The translations under genes and the position numbers were made by a program. Below the pieces are notes generated by a model, which saw only the letters and a program-made list of their open reading frames with translations, did not search any database and was not told the origin of the DNA. Shown here piece after piece: positions 6,371 through 14,231 of a DNA stretch of 64,000 nt. Within the stretch, counting starts at the first letter, position 1; each line of letters begins with the position of its first letter. Source of the DNA: Hymenobacter negativus (GTDB lineage: Bacteria > Bacteroidota > Bacteroidia > Cytophagales > Hymenobacteraceae); contig NZ_JAGETZ010000001.1 of assembly GCF_017571495.1 (NCBI RefSeq), positions 682,001-746,000 of the forward strand, in the 5' to 3' direction.

Positions 6371-8386
6371 TTATTCTCCCAATCGGCGCCAGCAGCGCCA
6401 GAGCACTCGCAAATCGGTGCCAGGCTCATAATCCTTGGCATACAGCAGTTCCAGGCGGCGCAGGGTCACTTCATTGAGTGGCGTGGCGGCGTTGGCAGCA
6501 TCAGCAGGCGAGAGCACGGCGGGCACGGCGCGGGCCGGACCGTCGAGGTAGCGCAGGCCGACCCAGGTGCGGTTGCCAAGCAGCACGGACGCGCAGTTAC
6601 GCAGAAAACCCGCTTTTTTGGGCTGGAACCAGACCAGCAACGGGGCCAGCCCCAGCAGTCCGGCACTGGTCAGCACATCGAGCAAACGTTTGGCGCGGGC
6701 TTGTTGGGGCTGGTAGAGGTTGAGGGCAATGTCGAGGGTGTAGTAGTCGCCCGGCGAGTCCTTGCTGCTGCTGCCGATGATGTACTGGCTGTCTTCGGGT
6801 AGGATTTTGTAGGCCACCGGCGGGTCGGCGGGCAGGCTCAGCATGAGGGTGATAATCTGGCTGGCAGGTAGGTCCTTGCCACAAAAAATCAATTCATTCA
6901 GCGCATACAACCGGATGATATCGGCCAGCTGGCGTAGCTCGCCCAGCGGCTCGATGAGCGACTGGGTGAGCGAATGGCTGAGCGAATGGTCGGCATCATT
7001 AGCCGCTGTGGCAGGTGCTTTTTCCTTGCCTACGCTCACGTAGCCAATTACACGGGCCGATACCTGGGCCTGTTCCAGCAGGGCGCGCACGCGGCGGCTC
7101 TCCGGCCCCGAGCCCACTATGGCGATGTTTTTCTGGCGGCGCTCGCTCAGGTGCAGGTTGCGGTACTTGATGAAGTGCGTGAGCAGCTGCCGGCCCACCA
7201 GCGCGGCCACGGTCCAGGCCCCGCCAAGGATAATCAGGGCCTTGGAGAAGCGCCAGGCATCCAGAAAATTCGAGGCTGCCGAAATAATCAGCGTGCCCAC
7301 AAACACGCCCCGCACCACCCGCGAGGTACGCACCGGTGGGTCGTAGCCCCCGCTGAGGAACACCGAAATCAGCCAGATTAGGATGTAGACCGGCACGGCC
7401 ACCTCCATATATTCGGGCGGATAGTTGCCGGGCACGAACTTGTGGTTGTCCTCCCAATAGTCTTTGAGGAAATACATACCACCCCAAATCAAGCTGGCAT
7501 CGAGCAGCAACGGGGCGGTGCGTATCACCAGGCGCTCGGCAACGGCAGCACCCGCCCGCAGCCAGATGGCGGCATTTATCAGCAGCGAAAACAGGCCCGC
7601 CCGGCCCGGCGCGAAGTGTTTTTGGGCAAAAATTACCATCGCCCGGTAGAACACAAACACGTAGTTCACACTGGTGCGCTTCGTGCTCTCACCCTTGTAA
7701 TGGATAATGCGCGTGCCTGGGAAATAATAGTTTTTCCAGCCGCCCTGGGTGAGACGATACGAGAGGTCAATGTCCTCGCCGTACATGAAATAGTCTTCGT
7801 CGAGCAGGCCAACCTGGTCGAGCGCGGCCTTCCGTAGCAGCATGAAGGCTCCACTCAACACCTCAATCTCGTGCGTTTCCTCCTTATTCAGAAAGCCCAG
7901 GTGGTAGCGCCCGAAGGTGCGTGACTTTGGAAACACGCTGGCCAGCCCAAACATTTTGTAAAAGGCTACGTCGGGCGTGGGCAGGCCGCGCTTGCTTTCG
8001 GGCAGAAATTTGCCCTGGCCATCGAGCATTTTCACGCCCAGGCCGCCGCAGTCAGGGTGGGCATCCATGAAATCGCAGCAGGTCCGAAAGGTGTCTTCCT
8101 CCACCACGGTATCGGGGTTGAGTAGCAGTTGGTACTGGCCGGTGGCGCGGCGCAGGGCCTGGTTGTTTCCTTTAGAAAAGCCGGGATTGTCGCGGTTGGC
8201 AATCAGAATGACCTCCGGAAAGCGGGCCCGCACCATGGCCACTGAGCCGTCGGCCGAGTTATTATCGACCACGAACACCTCCACCGGCTGCCCCAACTTC
8301 TCCACGGCTCGCCGTACCGAGAGCAGCGCCTGCTCCAGGAAATAGCAGACGTTGTAGTTGACAATGACGACGGAGAGCTTGACCAC
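6371..8386 (-). CDS. Glycosyltransferase family 2 fused to membrane and Rossmann-like domains, 671 aa
   Basis: Residues 1 to about 230 form a GT2 rhamnosyl/WbbL-like glycosyltransferase: VVIVNYNV, VVDNNSADGS, RDNPGFSKGNNQAL, LLNPDTVVEED and the YFMYGEDIDLSYRL acceptor motif. Hydrophobic segments follow at roughly 265-300, 330-350 and 365-400. Next comes a nucleotide-binding-like segment (KNIAIVGSGPESRRVRALL, about 412 on), as in the middle domain of polyprenyl sugar-phosphate transferases. The C-terminal catalytic part of such transferases is missing; only a hydrophobic stretch and GNRTWVGLRYLDG, reminiscent of their end, remain. A role in cell-surface polysaccharide assembly at the inner membrane is likely. 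The substrate is unknown. Confidence 0.85.
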   Translation of the reverse strand: MVKLSVVIVNYNVCYFLEQALLSVRRAVEKLGQPVEVFVVDNNSADGSVAMVRARFPEVILIANRDNPGFSKGNNQALRRATGQYQLLLNPDTVVEEDTFRTCCDFMDAHPDCGGLGVKMLDGQGKFLPESKRGLPTPDVAFYKMFGLASVFPKSRTFGRYHLGFLNKEETHEIEVLSGAFMLLRKAALDQVGLLDEDYFMYGEDIDLSYRLTQGGWKNYYFPGTRIIHYKGESTKRTSVNYVFVFYRAMVIFAQKHFAPGRAGLFSLLINAAIWLRAGAAVAERLVIRTAPLLLDASLIWGGMYFLKDYWEDNHKFVPGNYPPEYMEVAVPVYILIWLISVFLSGGYDPPVRTSRVVRGVFVGTLIISAASNFLDAWRFSKALIILGGAWTVAALVGRQLLTHFIKYRNLHLSERRQKNIAIVGSGPESRRVRALLEQAQVSARVIGYVSVGKEKAPATAANDADHSLSHSLTQSLIEPLGELRQLADIIRLYALNELIFCGKDLPASQIITLMLSLPADPPVAYKILPEDSQYIIGSSSKDSPGDYYTLDIALNLYQPQQARAKRLLDVLTSAGLLGLAPLLVWFQPKKAGFLRNCASVLLGNRTWVGLRYLDGPARAVPAVLSPADAANAATPLNEVTLRRLELLYAKDYEPGTDLRVLWRCWRRLGE

Positions 8387-8398
8387 GGAGGGCGAAAT

Positions 8399-8495
8399 TA
8401 GAACGAGTACCCCGAAATTTCATTTCGGTGCGCCAGAACGACTGTCGTATTTATCGTTCTCGGAGCCGAAATGAAATTTCGGGGTACTCGTTCTA
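8399..8495. repeat. Perfect 30-bp inverted repeat (GTACCCCGAAATTTC family)
   Basis: The left arm is 8399-8428 and the right arm 8466-8495, with 30 of 30 bases complementary around a 37-base loop. The arms begin TAGAACGAGTACCCCGAAAT. The right end overlaps the recR stop codon (TAG on the minus strand, 8493-8495), so the element supplies that stop. A diverged relative lies at 32099-32188. Confidence 0.9.
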
Positions 8496-9107
8496 GCGCG
8501 CCTGGCGCTGGCGGTCCACAATGCTGCGGCCGAGGGTGATTTCGTCGGCGTATTCCAACTCGCCACCCATTGGGATGCCGCGGGCAATGGTGCTGAGGTG
8601 TACATTGGGCAAATCGCGCAGACGGCGCGAGAGGTAGAAGGCCGTGGTGTCACCCTCCATGGTGGGCGAGATGGCAAGGATGATTTCGCGCAATTCCGAA
8701 TCTTCGGCGGCGGCGCGCTCTATCAGCGAATCGATGTGCAAATCAGCGGGCCCAATGCCTTCGATGGGCGAAATCACGCCGCCCAGCACGTGGTACACGC
8801 CTTTGTATTGGCCCGTGTTTTCGATGGCGATGACGTCGCGCACGTCCGATACCACGCAAACCAGGCTGTGGTCGCGCAGCTTATTGCCGCAAATACCGCA
8901 CTCTTCAGCATCGGAAATGCTGTGGCAGGTTTTGCAATAGGTGATTTCGAAACGCATTTTAGCCAGCGCTTCGGCCAGCGAGGCAGTGGTGTCCATCTCG
9001 GCCTTCAGCAGGTGCAAGGCCAGGCGCAGGGCCGTTTTCTTCCCAATGCCGGGCAGGCGAGAGAGCTCACCCACGGCGTTTTCAATCAGCTTTGAGGGAA
9101 ATTCCAT
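8493..9107 (-). CDS. recR: Recombination mediator RecR, 204 aa
   Basis: RecR acts with RecO (and RecF) to load RecA on single-stranded DNA bound by SSB during gap repair. The helix-hairpin-helix (LSRLPGIGKKTALRLALHLL), the four-cysteine zinc finger at about residues 58-73 (CKTC and CGIC), and the TOPRIM domain (VCVVSDVRDVIAIENTGQY, then AISPTMEGD) are all present. Length is normal for the family. The stop codon falls inside the end of a palindromic repeat, but the C-terminus (LGRSIVDRQRQAR) still looks like RecR. Confidence 0.97.
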   Translation of the reverse strand: MEFPSKLIENAVGELSRLPGIGKKTALRLALHLLKAEMDTTASLAEALAKMRFEITYCKTCHSISDAEECGICGNKLRDHSLVCVVSDVRDVIAIENTGQYKGVYHVLGGVISPIEGIGPADLHIDSLIERAAAEDSELREIILAISPTMEGDTTAFYLSRRLRDLPNVHLSTIARGIPMGGELEYADEITLGRSIVDRQRQAR

Positions 9108-9115
9108 TCAGATAA

Positions 9116-9198
9116 TTGGTGCTTGGTTGTTGGTGCCTGGTGCTTGGTAGGAAAGTGCGGTTGAAACCAAGCACCAGGCACCAACAACCAAGCACCAA
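9116..9198. repeat. Perfect 32-bp inverted repeat (TTGGTGCTTGG type)
   Basis: The left arm is 9116-9147 and the right arm 9167-9198, fully complementary around a 19-base loop. Each arm is itself built of the repeated words TTGGTGCTTGG, TTGTTGGTGCC and TGGTGCTTGG. It fills the whole gap between the recR start and the clpS stop and could act as a transcription terminator or attenuator between the two minus-strand genes. Confidence 0.9.
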
Positions 9199-9201
9199 AG
9201 A

Positions 9202-9483
9202 TTAAACGACGTCGGCCGAAATGCCGCGGTCGTGGATGGCGCTACACATGGGCTCTAGCTCTTCGTAGGTGCCCATTTTCACGGCACACTTACCTTTGTA
9301 GTGGATGAGCAGCGTGCACTGCTCAGCCTGCTCGGGCTGGTGGCCGCACACATCAATCAGGGTTTTGATGACGTGGTCGAAGGTGTTGATGTCGTCGTTG
9401 TACACAACGAGGTTGCGCAGCTCGGCTTCTTCTTCGAGCAACAGTACCTCTTCATCGTAATCAATTTGCGGACGCGTGTTCAT
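9202..9483 (-). CDS. clpS: ClpS, ATP-dependent Clp protease adaptor, 93 aa
   Basis: ClpS binds N-degron substrates and delivers them to ClpAP or ClpCP. The core is clear: LRNLVVYNDDINTFDHVI (the VYNDD substrate pocket), CGHQPEQAEQCTLLIHYKGK and the closing MCSAIHDRGISADV. The acidic N-terminal arm (DEEVLLLEEEAE) is typical. A Bacteroidota-type -7 box (TAAATTTG on the minus strand, 9488-9495) lies only five bases from the ATG, which predicts a leaderless or nearly leaderless message. Confidence 0.95.
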   Translation of the reverse strand: MNTRPQIDYDEEVLLLEEEAELRNLVVYNDDINTFDHVIKTLIDVCGHQPEQAEQCTLLIHYKGKCAVKMGTYEELEPMCSAIHDRGISADVV

Positions 9484-9567
9484 AAGGCAAATTTACGCAG
9501 GAAAGGCCGCGTGAGGTAGCTCCTAATAACCCTGAATCCGGCGAATTCGTTTCGCCAAACCAAGCTG

Positions 9568-9598
9568 TTTTGCAGCAGCGCAGCAGCGCGAACCTTTA
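9568..9598 (+). promoter_or_regulatory. Candidate Bacteroidota promoter
   Basis: TTTTG at 9568-9572, an 18-base spacer and AACCTTTA at 9591-9598 fit the TTTG/TAnnTTTG pattern loosely. The ATG of the next gene is at 9610, so the leader would be very short. Confidence 0.4.
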
Positions 9599-9609
9599 CC
9601 CCGCTCTCC

Positions 9610-10167
9610 ATGCCCGTTCCCTCCGCCGATTTCAAAAAAGCCATCAAGCGCCTTTCCGAGCCCGAAAAGGAAGCCCTGCTCCTGCGCGCCGTGCGCCGCG
9701 ACGCCGAGCTCTACGAAACCTTCCGCTTTGAGTTGCTGGCTGATGTGACCCTGGGCCAGGTGCAGGAAGAAACCGCCGACCGCATCCACGAGCTCTTTAA
9801 TGTAGCCGTAACCGGCCGCCTGCTCAATCGCAGCTTGGTGAAGGCCGTGCGGGCCAGCGTGCAGGAAGCCGCCCGCGCCCGCCGCATCACCAAGAACAAG
9901 CAGCTGGAAATCGACCTGCTGGTCTACATCCTACGCCAGTGCATCGACAACTACTCCGGGCAGTTTGATAGCGTGTGGGACGGCTTCTATAACGCCACTG
10001 CCCGCCTGGCCGCCCGGGTACCTGCGCTGGTGCTCAAAAGCCTGCACGAGGACCTGTGGGTGGAATACAAGGCTGAATTAGACGATATTCTGAGCGAATT
10101 GCACCGCCGCAAAAAAAGCCACAACCTCAAGTTTGAGTTACCCCGGCAATTCGACATTCCCACTTAG
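9610..10167 (+). CDS. Hypothetical helical protein, 185 aa
   Basis: A soluble, charge-rich, all-helical protein without signal peptide or membrane segment. It begins VPSADFKKAIKRLSEPEKEA and contains AVRRDAELYETFRFELL, a conserved-looking pattern I associate with uncharacterised Bacteroidota proteins. A basic middle (AARARRITKNKQLEIDLL) and a basic tail (HRRKKSHNLKFELP) could bind nucleic acid, but no named domain is seen. It stands opposite to clpS, with its own candidate promoter. Confidence 0.75.
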   Translation: MPVPSADFKKAIKRLSEPEKEALLLRAVRRDAELYETFRFELLADVTLGQVQEETADRIHELFNVAVTGRLLNRSLVKAVRASVQEAARARRITKNKQLEIDLLVYILRQCIDNYSGQFDSVWDGFYNATARLAARVPALVLKSLHEDLWVEYKAELDDILSELHRRKKSHNLKFELPRQFDIPT

Positions 10168-10201
10168 CTTTGCTGAGAATTGTCTACCCCAAAAATAATT
10201 T

Positions 10202-10912
10202 ATGCCCCCACGTTTTACGACGCTTATGGCAGCCGGCTGGCTGGCCTTTACTACAGGCTGTGCCGGCTCCTATCAACTTATCCGGCCTAAAAGCATCAAT
10301 ACCTACACGCCTTCGGCTTCTACGGGTCCGGTAAGCCTCGAATACCAGTTTGATGCGTTGCGCCTCCGGCACGCCAACAAGAAATACGTTAAAAAGGAGG
10401 ACAAATTCGGCTACCGCGTGGTGGCTGTGAAAGTTACCAATAACTGGGACCGGGAAGTGAATTTCACCCGCGACCTAAACCTGCTCTACGGCGAGCGGTC
10501 CATTGGCATCGTACCCTCGGCGGTAGCGGCCCACGATTTGCGGCAGGGCGTGGCCATCTACCTGCTCTACCTGCTGCTGAATGTGCAGGTAGGCGGCACT
10601 ACCGACCCGCGCACGGGCCAGGCCAGCGGCGGCACTTTTCTGCCCACCGGCCCATTTATTACGGGTGGTAACATGCTGGGTGCCAGCGGTGCCAATGCCA
10701 ACCTGCGCAAAGAATTTGCCGCCTACGACCTCACCAACCGCGTCCTCAAGCCCGGCGAAACCGCGTACGGCATCCTTAGCCTGCGCGAAACAGCCGTGGC
10801 CCCGATACGCCTGGAGCCACGGGCCGGCCTGGTGCAGCCGGGGCTGCCCACTCCCCCACCCGCCGGCGCACTGCCCGACACCGCTCCGGCATCAGCGCCC
10901 GCTTCCCGCTAG
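10202..10912 (+). CDS. Putative lipoprotein, 236 aa
   Basis: The N-terminus (LMAAGWLAFTTGCAGSYQLI) has a short hydrophobic stretch ending in a cysteine at about residue 20, a plausible lipobox (TTGC). The mature protein starts with SYQLIRPKSINTYTP, similar in style to the lipoprotein at 37725-38567 (PTYQLGLKPAQSTNLF), and ends in a proline/alanine-rich tail. One hydrophobic segment (GVAIYLLYLLLNVQVGG, about residues 118-135) is followed by a Gly-rich stretch. No family is recognised; an outer-membrane lipoprotein is likely. A TAGCTTTG box at 10165-10172 could be its -7 element. Confidence 0.75.
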   Translation: MPPRFTTLMAAGWLAFTTGCAGSYQLIRPKSINTYTPSASTGPVSLEYQFDALRLRHANKKYVKKEDKFGYRVVAVKVTNNWDREVNFTRDLNLLYGERSIGIVPSAVAAHDLRQGVAIYLLYLLLNVQVGGTTDPRTGQASGGTFLPTGPFITGGNMLGASGANANLRKEFAAYDLTNRVLKPGETAYGILSLRETAVAPIRLEPRAGLVQPGLPTPPPAGALPDTAPASAPASR

Positions 10913-10926
10913 CCGTCATTATCCAC

Positions 10927-10964
10927 AAAAAAAGGCCTCGCTGCTCGCAGCGAGGCCTTTTTTT
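10927..10964. terminator. Bidirectional rho-independent terminator
   Basis: A perfect 17-bp stem (AAAAAAAGGCCTCGCTG and its complement) with the loop CTCG, flanked by A and T runs on both sides. It lies between the convergent lipoprotein and yceI-like genes and should stop both. Confidence 0.93.
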
Positions 10965-10991
10965 GTGATGCCCAATGGACATCGTCCGTCA

Positions 10992-11636
10992 TTAGGCTTT
11001 CTTGGCAATGACGTTGAAAGTCAAATCGAAGGTATCGTTGATGGCTTTGTCGCCGATGCTTTCGAAGAAAGACTTCGAGCCGTATTTCAGGCCGAATTTG
11101 GTGCGGTCGATGGTCACCTTGCCAGTGGCCGAAGCAATTCCGTCTTTCACGCCGGCTTTGGCGGGGAAGCTGATGCGCTGCGTTACGCCTTTGATGGTCA
11201 TGTCGCCGGCGATGGTCACGTTATCAGCGTCTTTAGCAGCACCTTTAATAGGTGTTACGCTCACGATTTTGAAGGTCGAAGTGGGGTACGTAGCTACGCC
11301 GAAGAAATCATCGCTGCTCATGTGGCCCACGAATTTGCCTTGGCTGTCAGCGTCCTTGATGTCGGTGGCTTTCATGGACTTCATGTCCACGGTCACAGTA
11401 CCACCCACAATGGAGCTGCCTTTAACAATCAGGTCGCCACCGGTGAAGTTCATGGTGCCGTTGTGGCCGTGGGTTACGGCTTTGCCTTCCCAGCCCAGGG
11501 TGCTTAGCTGCGGCTGCAGTTTGTAAGCAGGGTCAGCGGCGGCTGCTTTGGCGGGAGCTACTTTGGCAGCCGAAGCGGCGGGAGCTACGCCGATAACGGC
11601 AACGGCAAACAGGGCGGGCAACAGGAATTTTTTCAT
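10992..11636 (-). CDS. YceI-family periplasmic lipid-binding protein, 214 aa
   Basis: The ATG at 11636 gives a classical signal peptide (MKKFLLPALFAVAVIGVAPA, cleaved near SAAK); the frame is open upstream but without signal character. The mature part is a YceI lipocalin-like barrel that binds isoprenoid or fatty lipids in the periplasm: STLGWEGKAVTHGHNGTM, GGTVTVDMKSMK, FFGVATYPTSTFKIVSV, VTIAGDMTIKGVTQ and FGLKYGSKSF. It lies 112 bases downstream of the MarR-type regulator on the same strand, a frequent pairing in Bacteroidota, so it is probably co-regulated by that protein. Confidence 0.93.
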   Translation of the reverse strand: MKKFLLPALFAVAVIGVAPAASAAKVAPAKAAAADPAYKLQPQLSTLGWEGKAVTHGHNGTMNFTGGDLIVKGSSIVGGTVTVDMKSMKATDIKDADSQGKFVGHMSSDDFFGVATYPTSTFKIVSVTPIKGAAKDADNVTIAGDMTIKGVTQRISFPAKAGVKDGIASATGKVTIDRTKFGLKYGSKSFFESIGDKAINDTFDLTFNVIAKKA

Positions 11637-11747
11637 GAGAAAAAAGTATTGGAAAAAAGGTAATGAGTAAAGGATGGAGCAAAAACCACGGTCGGGCCGT
11701 AGCGAAAAAGCGTGCCAAAGCAGCACGGCAATGGAATGGGTAAGCGG

Positions 11748-12203
11748 TTATTCGATGTCGCGCATCTTGTCGAGCAAGAAGTTGAGCTGGCGCATTTCGT
11801 CCTCGTTCAGGGCGCAGTTTCCGTCAGAGGCCAAGACGCCCGATTCATCAACCTGTTCGAGCAACTCTAGCCCGGCTTTCGTAATTCGGATGTCGACGGC
11901 GCGCCGGTTGGCTGGACACACGGTGCGGGTCACTAATTTTTTTTCTTCGAGCCGGTCCACAATTCGGGAGGCGTTGCTGGTTTTGTCCAGCATCCGGTCG
12001 ATGAGCAGAGCCACGGTGGCCGGCAGTGGATGCTGACCCCGCAGAATCCGCAGGATATTGAATTGCGGCGAGGTGAGACCGAATCCCTTGAAGGCTGCGG
12101 CCTGGCGCTGCTGCAACCAGTTAGAGGTATATATCAGGTTGATAAATGCCTTCTGGTACTCGTCGCGGAAAATGGGCTGTTTGATTTCGTCTTCGATGCG
12201 CAT
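11748..12203 (-). CDS. MarR-family transcriptional regulator, 151 aa
   Basis: A winged-helix repressor of the MarR type. The start at 12203 (MRIEDEIKQPIFRDEYQKA) follows a good promoter and removes an unlikely upstream extension. The DNA-binding part is clear: GLTSPQFNILRILRGQ, the recognition helix in LDKTSNASRIVDRLEEKKLV and the wing TRTVCPANRRAVDIRITKAG. The C-terminal helix (RQLNFLLDKMRDIE) is for dimerisation. Its likely target is its own operon with the downstream YceI gene; a palindrome lies in its promoter. Confidence 0.93.
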   Translation of the reverse strand: MRIEDEIKQPIFRDEYQKAFINLIYTSNWLQQRQAAAFKGFGLTSPQFNILRILRGQHPLPATVALLIDRMLDKTSNASRIVDRLEEKKLVTRTVCPANRRAVDIRITKAGLELLEQVDESGVLASDGNCALNEDEMRQLNFLLDKMRDIE

Positions 12204-12224
12204 GGGAGGCAGTGGAATCGGATG

Positions 12225-12255
12225 CAAATTTATGTACATACATTTAATGTTGCAA
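12225..12255 (-). promoter_or_regulatory. Promoter of the marR-type gene with overlapping operator-like palindrome
   Basis: On the minus strand there is TTG (12255-12253), a 20-base spacer and TAAATTTG (12232-12225), a good match to the Bacteroidota consensus. The ATG is 22 bases further on. A perfect palindrome TATGTACATA (12231-12240) overlaps the end of the -7 box and the spacer, where a repressor such as the MarR-type protein itself could block transcription. Confidence 0.65.
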
Positions 12256-12369
12256 CACCGTTCCAACATTTCTAAAAAAAATCTGGCACAATACCAGAAC
12301 TTCTCACCCAATTTCTGCCGCAAACGTACTCCCGCAAACATTCCATTTCCTCACCGCACACTCCTCGCC

Positions 12370-12930
12370 ATGAATCGTTTCGCCTTCCTACTGCTCACGG
12401 CCGCCTGTCTGGCCACTACCCCGCACCTTGCCGCTGCCCAGGACGGCGGCTTCCCCGTGAAAACCACGCCTCGCACCCAATTTGTGATGAAAGACGGCGA
12501 GGTTGTGCGTCGCGACGGCAGCCAAATCACAGCCCTCACCCAGAATGTGAAGCTGGCCAGTGGCGTCAAAATCAACTATAAAAACGGCATCATTGAAATG
12601 CCAGCCGATAAAATCAACCCACAGGGCAAGAAAATCACCCTGCGCGAGCGCGATTATGTGAAAGCTGATGGCGGCGTGGTGTTTGCCACCCCAGGCAGCG
12701 CCGCGGCGGCCCGGGGCGAAACAGCACCCGCCGGCGCCAAGTACGACACCTATGTGCAACATGGCCCCGGCTATGCGGCTCCTGCCACGCAGGTGTCACT
12801 GCTCAATAAAAAGATTGAGCTACTAACGCGTAAAGTCAACCTGCTCAGCCAGAGCCAACCCGCTACCCCCGAAACAAAAGCCATCGACGACGAGCTGACG
12901 AAGCTTGATTCCCAGTTGGCTTCTAAATAA
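12370..12930 (+). CDS. Exported protein with DUF6799 domain, 186 aa
   Basis: MNRFAFLLLTAACLATTPHL is a signal peptide, probably cleaved after AAAQ. Residues about 35-110 carry a DUF6799 domain, recognisable by FVMKDGEVVRRDG, ITALTQNVKLASGVKINYK and KKITLRERDYVKADG. A predicted coiled coil at the end (VSLLNKKIELLTRKVNLLSQ) suggests self-association. The function of the domain is unknown; it recurs in the gene at 14232-15458. The gene is divergent from the MarR gene and could be reached by the same regulator. Confidence 0.8.
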   Translation: MNRFAFLLLTAACLATTPHLAAAQDGGFPVKTTPRTQFVMKDGEVVRRDGSQITALTQNVKLASGVKINYKNGIIEMPADKINPQGKKITLRERDYVKADGGVVFATPGSAAAARGETAPAGAKYDTYVQHGPGYAAPATQVSLLNKKIELLTRKVNLLSQSQPATPETKAIDDELTKLDSQLASK

Positions 12931-12998
12931 AGGAGCAGATGTCGGGCCCGGTCCGATTGCCACGAGTGGTCGGGCCGGACCAGAAGACTACGTTGGCT

Positions 12999-14006
12999 CT
13001 ACGCTTTAAGCGCTAGCTGCCCGTCAGCCTCCGTCACCAGCCCAAAGGGTTCGTCCTGCACAATCAGGAAGCCGTCGAGGTCGAGCACATCAGCTAGGGC
13101 GCTTATTTGCAGGGCGCCGGCAATGCCCACGGTAGTCTCGACCATGCAGCCCAGCATGGGTACGAGCCGGTGGACGCGGGTACGACGTAGCAACTCAATG
13201 CCACGCCGAAACCCACCGGCTTTCATCAGCTTCATATTCACTCCATGAAATTGCTGGGCTATTTCGGCAAAATCAGCAGTGTCGGTCACCGACTCGTCAG
13301 CGATGAGCGGCACGGGGCTGCGCAGGCACAGGTAGCGGTAGTCGGCAGCCAGGGCAGCGGGCATGGGCTGTTCCAGTAGCTGCAGGCGCAGGCCGGGCAA
13401 GGCAGCGACTTGCGCCAGAAAATGCAGCACGCTGTCGGCATCGGGCCAGGTTTCGTTGCCATCTACTAATAGGGCGTGGCCGGGCAAAGCGCGGCCTACT
13501 TCACGCAACAGGTCGAGCCCTTCGGCTTGGTTCACCTTGATTTTCAGCAGTTCGAAGCGGGCTGCGTTCTGGTCCCGCAGGAAGCCGGCCACTGCACCGG
13601 GCTCCATAATAGGGAGGGAAAAAGCGGTAGGTACGCTGGGTGCCGGGGCCGGGACGCCCAGCCACTGCCACACCGGCTGCCCGGCACAGGCCGCTAGCCA
13701 GTGCACCAAAGCCGCTTCGAGGGCAAAGCTCAAAGCGTGCGAAACTGGTTGAACGGCAAGTAAAGCGTCGAGTTCCTGCAGGGAGGCTACAGCTGCCAGG
13801 CCATTATCCTGCAGCACGGAAAACTGCTCCTGCAACAGCTCCGGGGTTTCGCCATAGCGCACATTCGGCGCTGCTTCGCCGATGCTCGTGTGGCCTTGGG
13901 CGCTGATGCGCAGCAGCAGGTTAGTTTTGATGGAGGAGGCGTTGCGGGAAATTTTCCACACGTAGCGCAGAGGCAGCAAGAGCGGGGTGAGGGACCAGGC
14001 GGGCAT
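12999..14006 (-). CDS. Dipeptide epimerase, enolase superfamily (L-Ala-D/L-Glu epimerase type), 335 aa
   Basis: An enolase-superfamily enzyme of the muconate-lactonizing subgroup, most like L-Ala-D/L-Glu epimerases, which recycle murein peptides in the cytoplasm. The catalytic set is visible: KIKV (second lysine as base, about residue 157), metal ligands in LVDGNETW, LLEQPMP and LIADESV, and the opposite lysine in MKLMKAGG. The capping domain GEAAPNVRYGET is at the front. The length is normal. The exact dipeptide cannot be read from sequence. Confidence 0.88.
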   Translation of the reverse strand: MPAWSLTPLLLPLRYVWKISRNASSIKTNLLLRISAQGHTSIGEAAPNVRYGETPELLQEQFSVLQDNGLAAVASLQELDALLAVQPVSHALSFALEAALVHWLAACAGQPVWQWLGVPAPAPSVPTAFSLPIMEPGAVAGFLRDQNAARFELLKIKVNQAEGLDLLREVGRALPGHALLVDGNETWPDADSVLHFLAQVAALPGLRLQLLEQPMPAALAADYRYLCLRSPVPLIADESVTDTADFAEIAQQFHGVNMKLMKAGGFRRGIELLRRTRVHRLVPMLGCMVETTVGIAGALQISALADVLDLDGFLIVQDEPFGLVTEADGQLALKA

Positions 14007-14180
14007 GGGAAGGAATGAGGCGAAGGCGGCAGCGCAGTTTCAACAAGATGCAAGCAGTCTTTACGCAGCCATCAGGTAAATGCAGCTGTTCAGCTGGAAT
14101 TTCTGCTAATCAACCTAATTTTCATTCTAATCGGTCTAAGCTAGTGGTTGAATGGGTACGCGCCACAGTAGTTTTGCTGA

Positions 14181-14204
14181 GTAATAACTATTCTTGGTTA
14201 TTAC
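14181..14204. promoter_or_regulatory. Operator-like palindrome GTAATAAC-N8-GTTATTAC
   Basis: Two perfect 8-base half sites (14181-14188 and 14197-14204) are separated by eight bases. They lie 28 bases before the start of the DUF6799/Ppx-fold gene, in an AT-rich divergent intergenic region. It could be a dimer binding site. Confidence 0.35.
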
Positions 14205-14231
14205 ATAAATGCTCTTCTCACCCCCCTTTTC

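Noticed and set aside
9116..9198. Repeated TTGGTGCTTGG words looked like a CRISPR or tandem array
   Set aside because: There are no unique spacers. The words form the two arms of a single inverted repeat.
12950..12998. Possible terminator with GGGCCCGGTCCG and CGGGCCGGACC
   Set aside because: Pairing is irregular and there is no T run on either strand, so it is not listed as a terminator.
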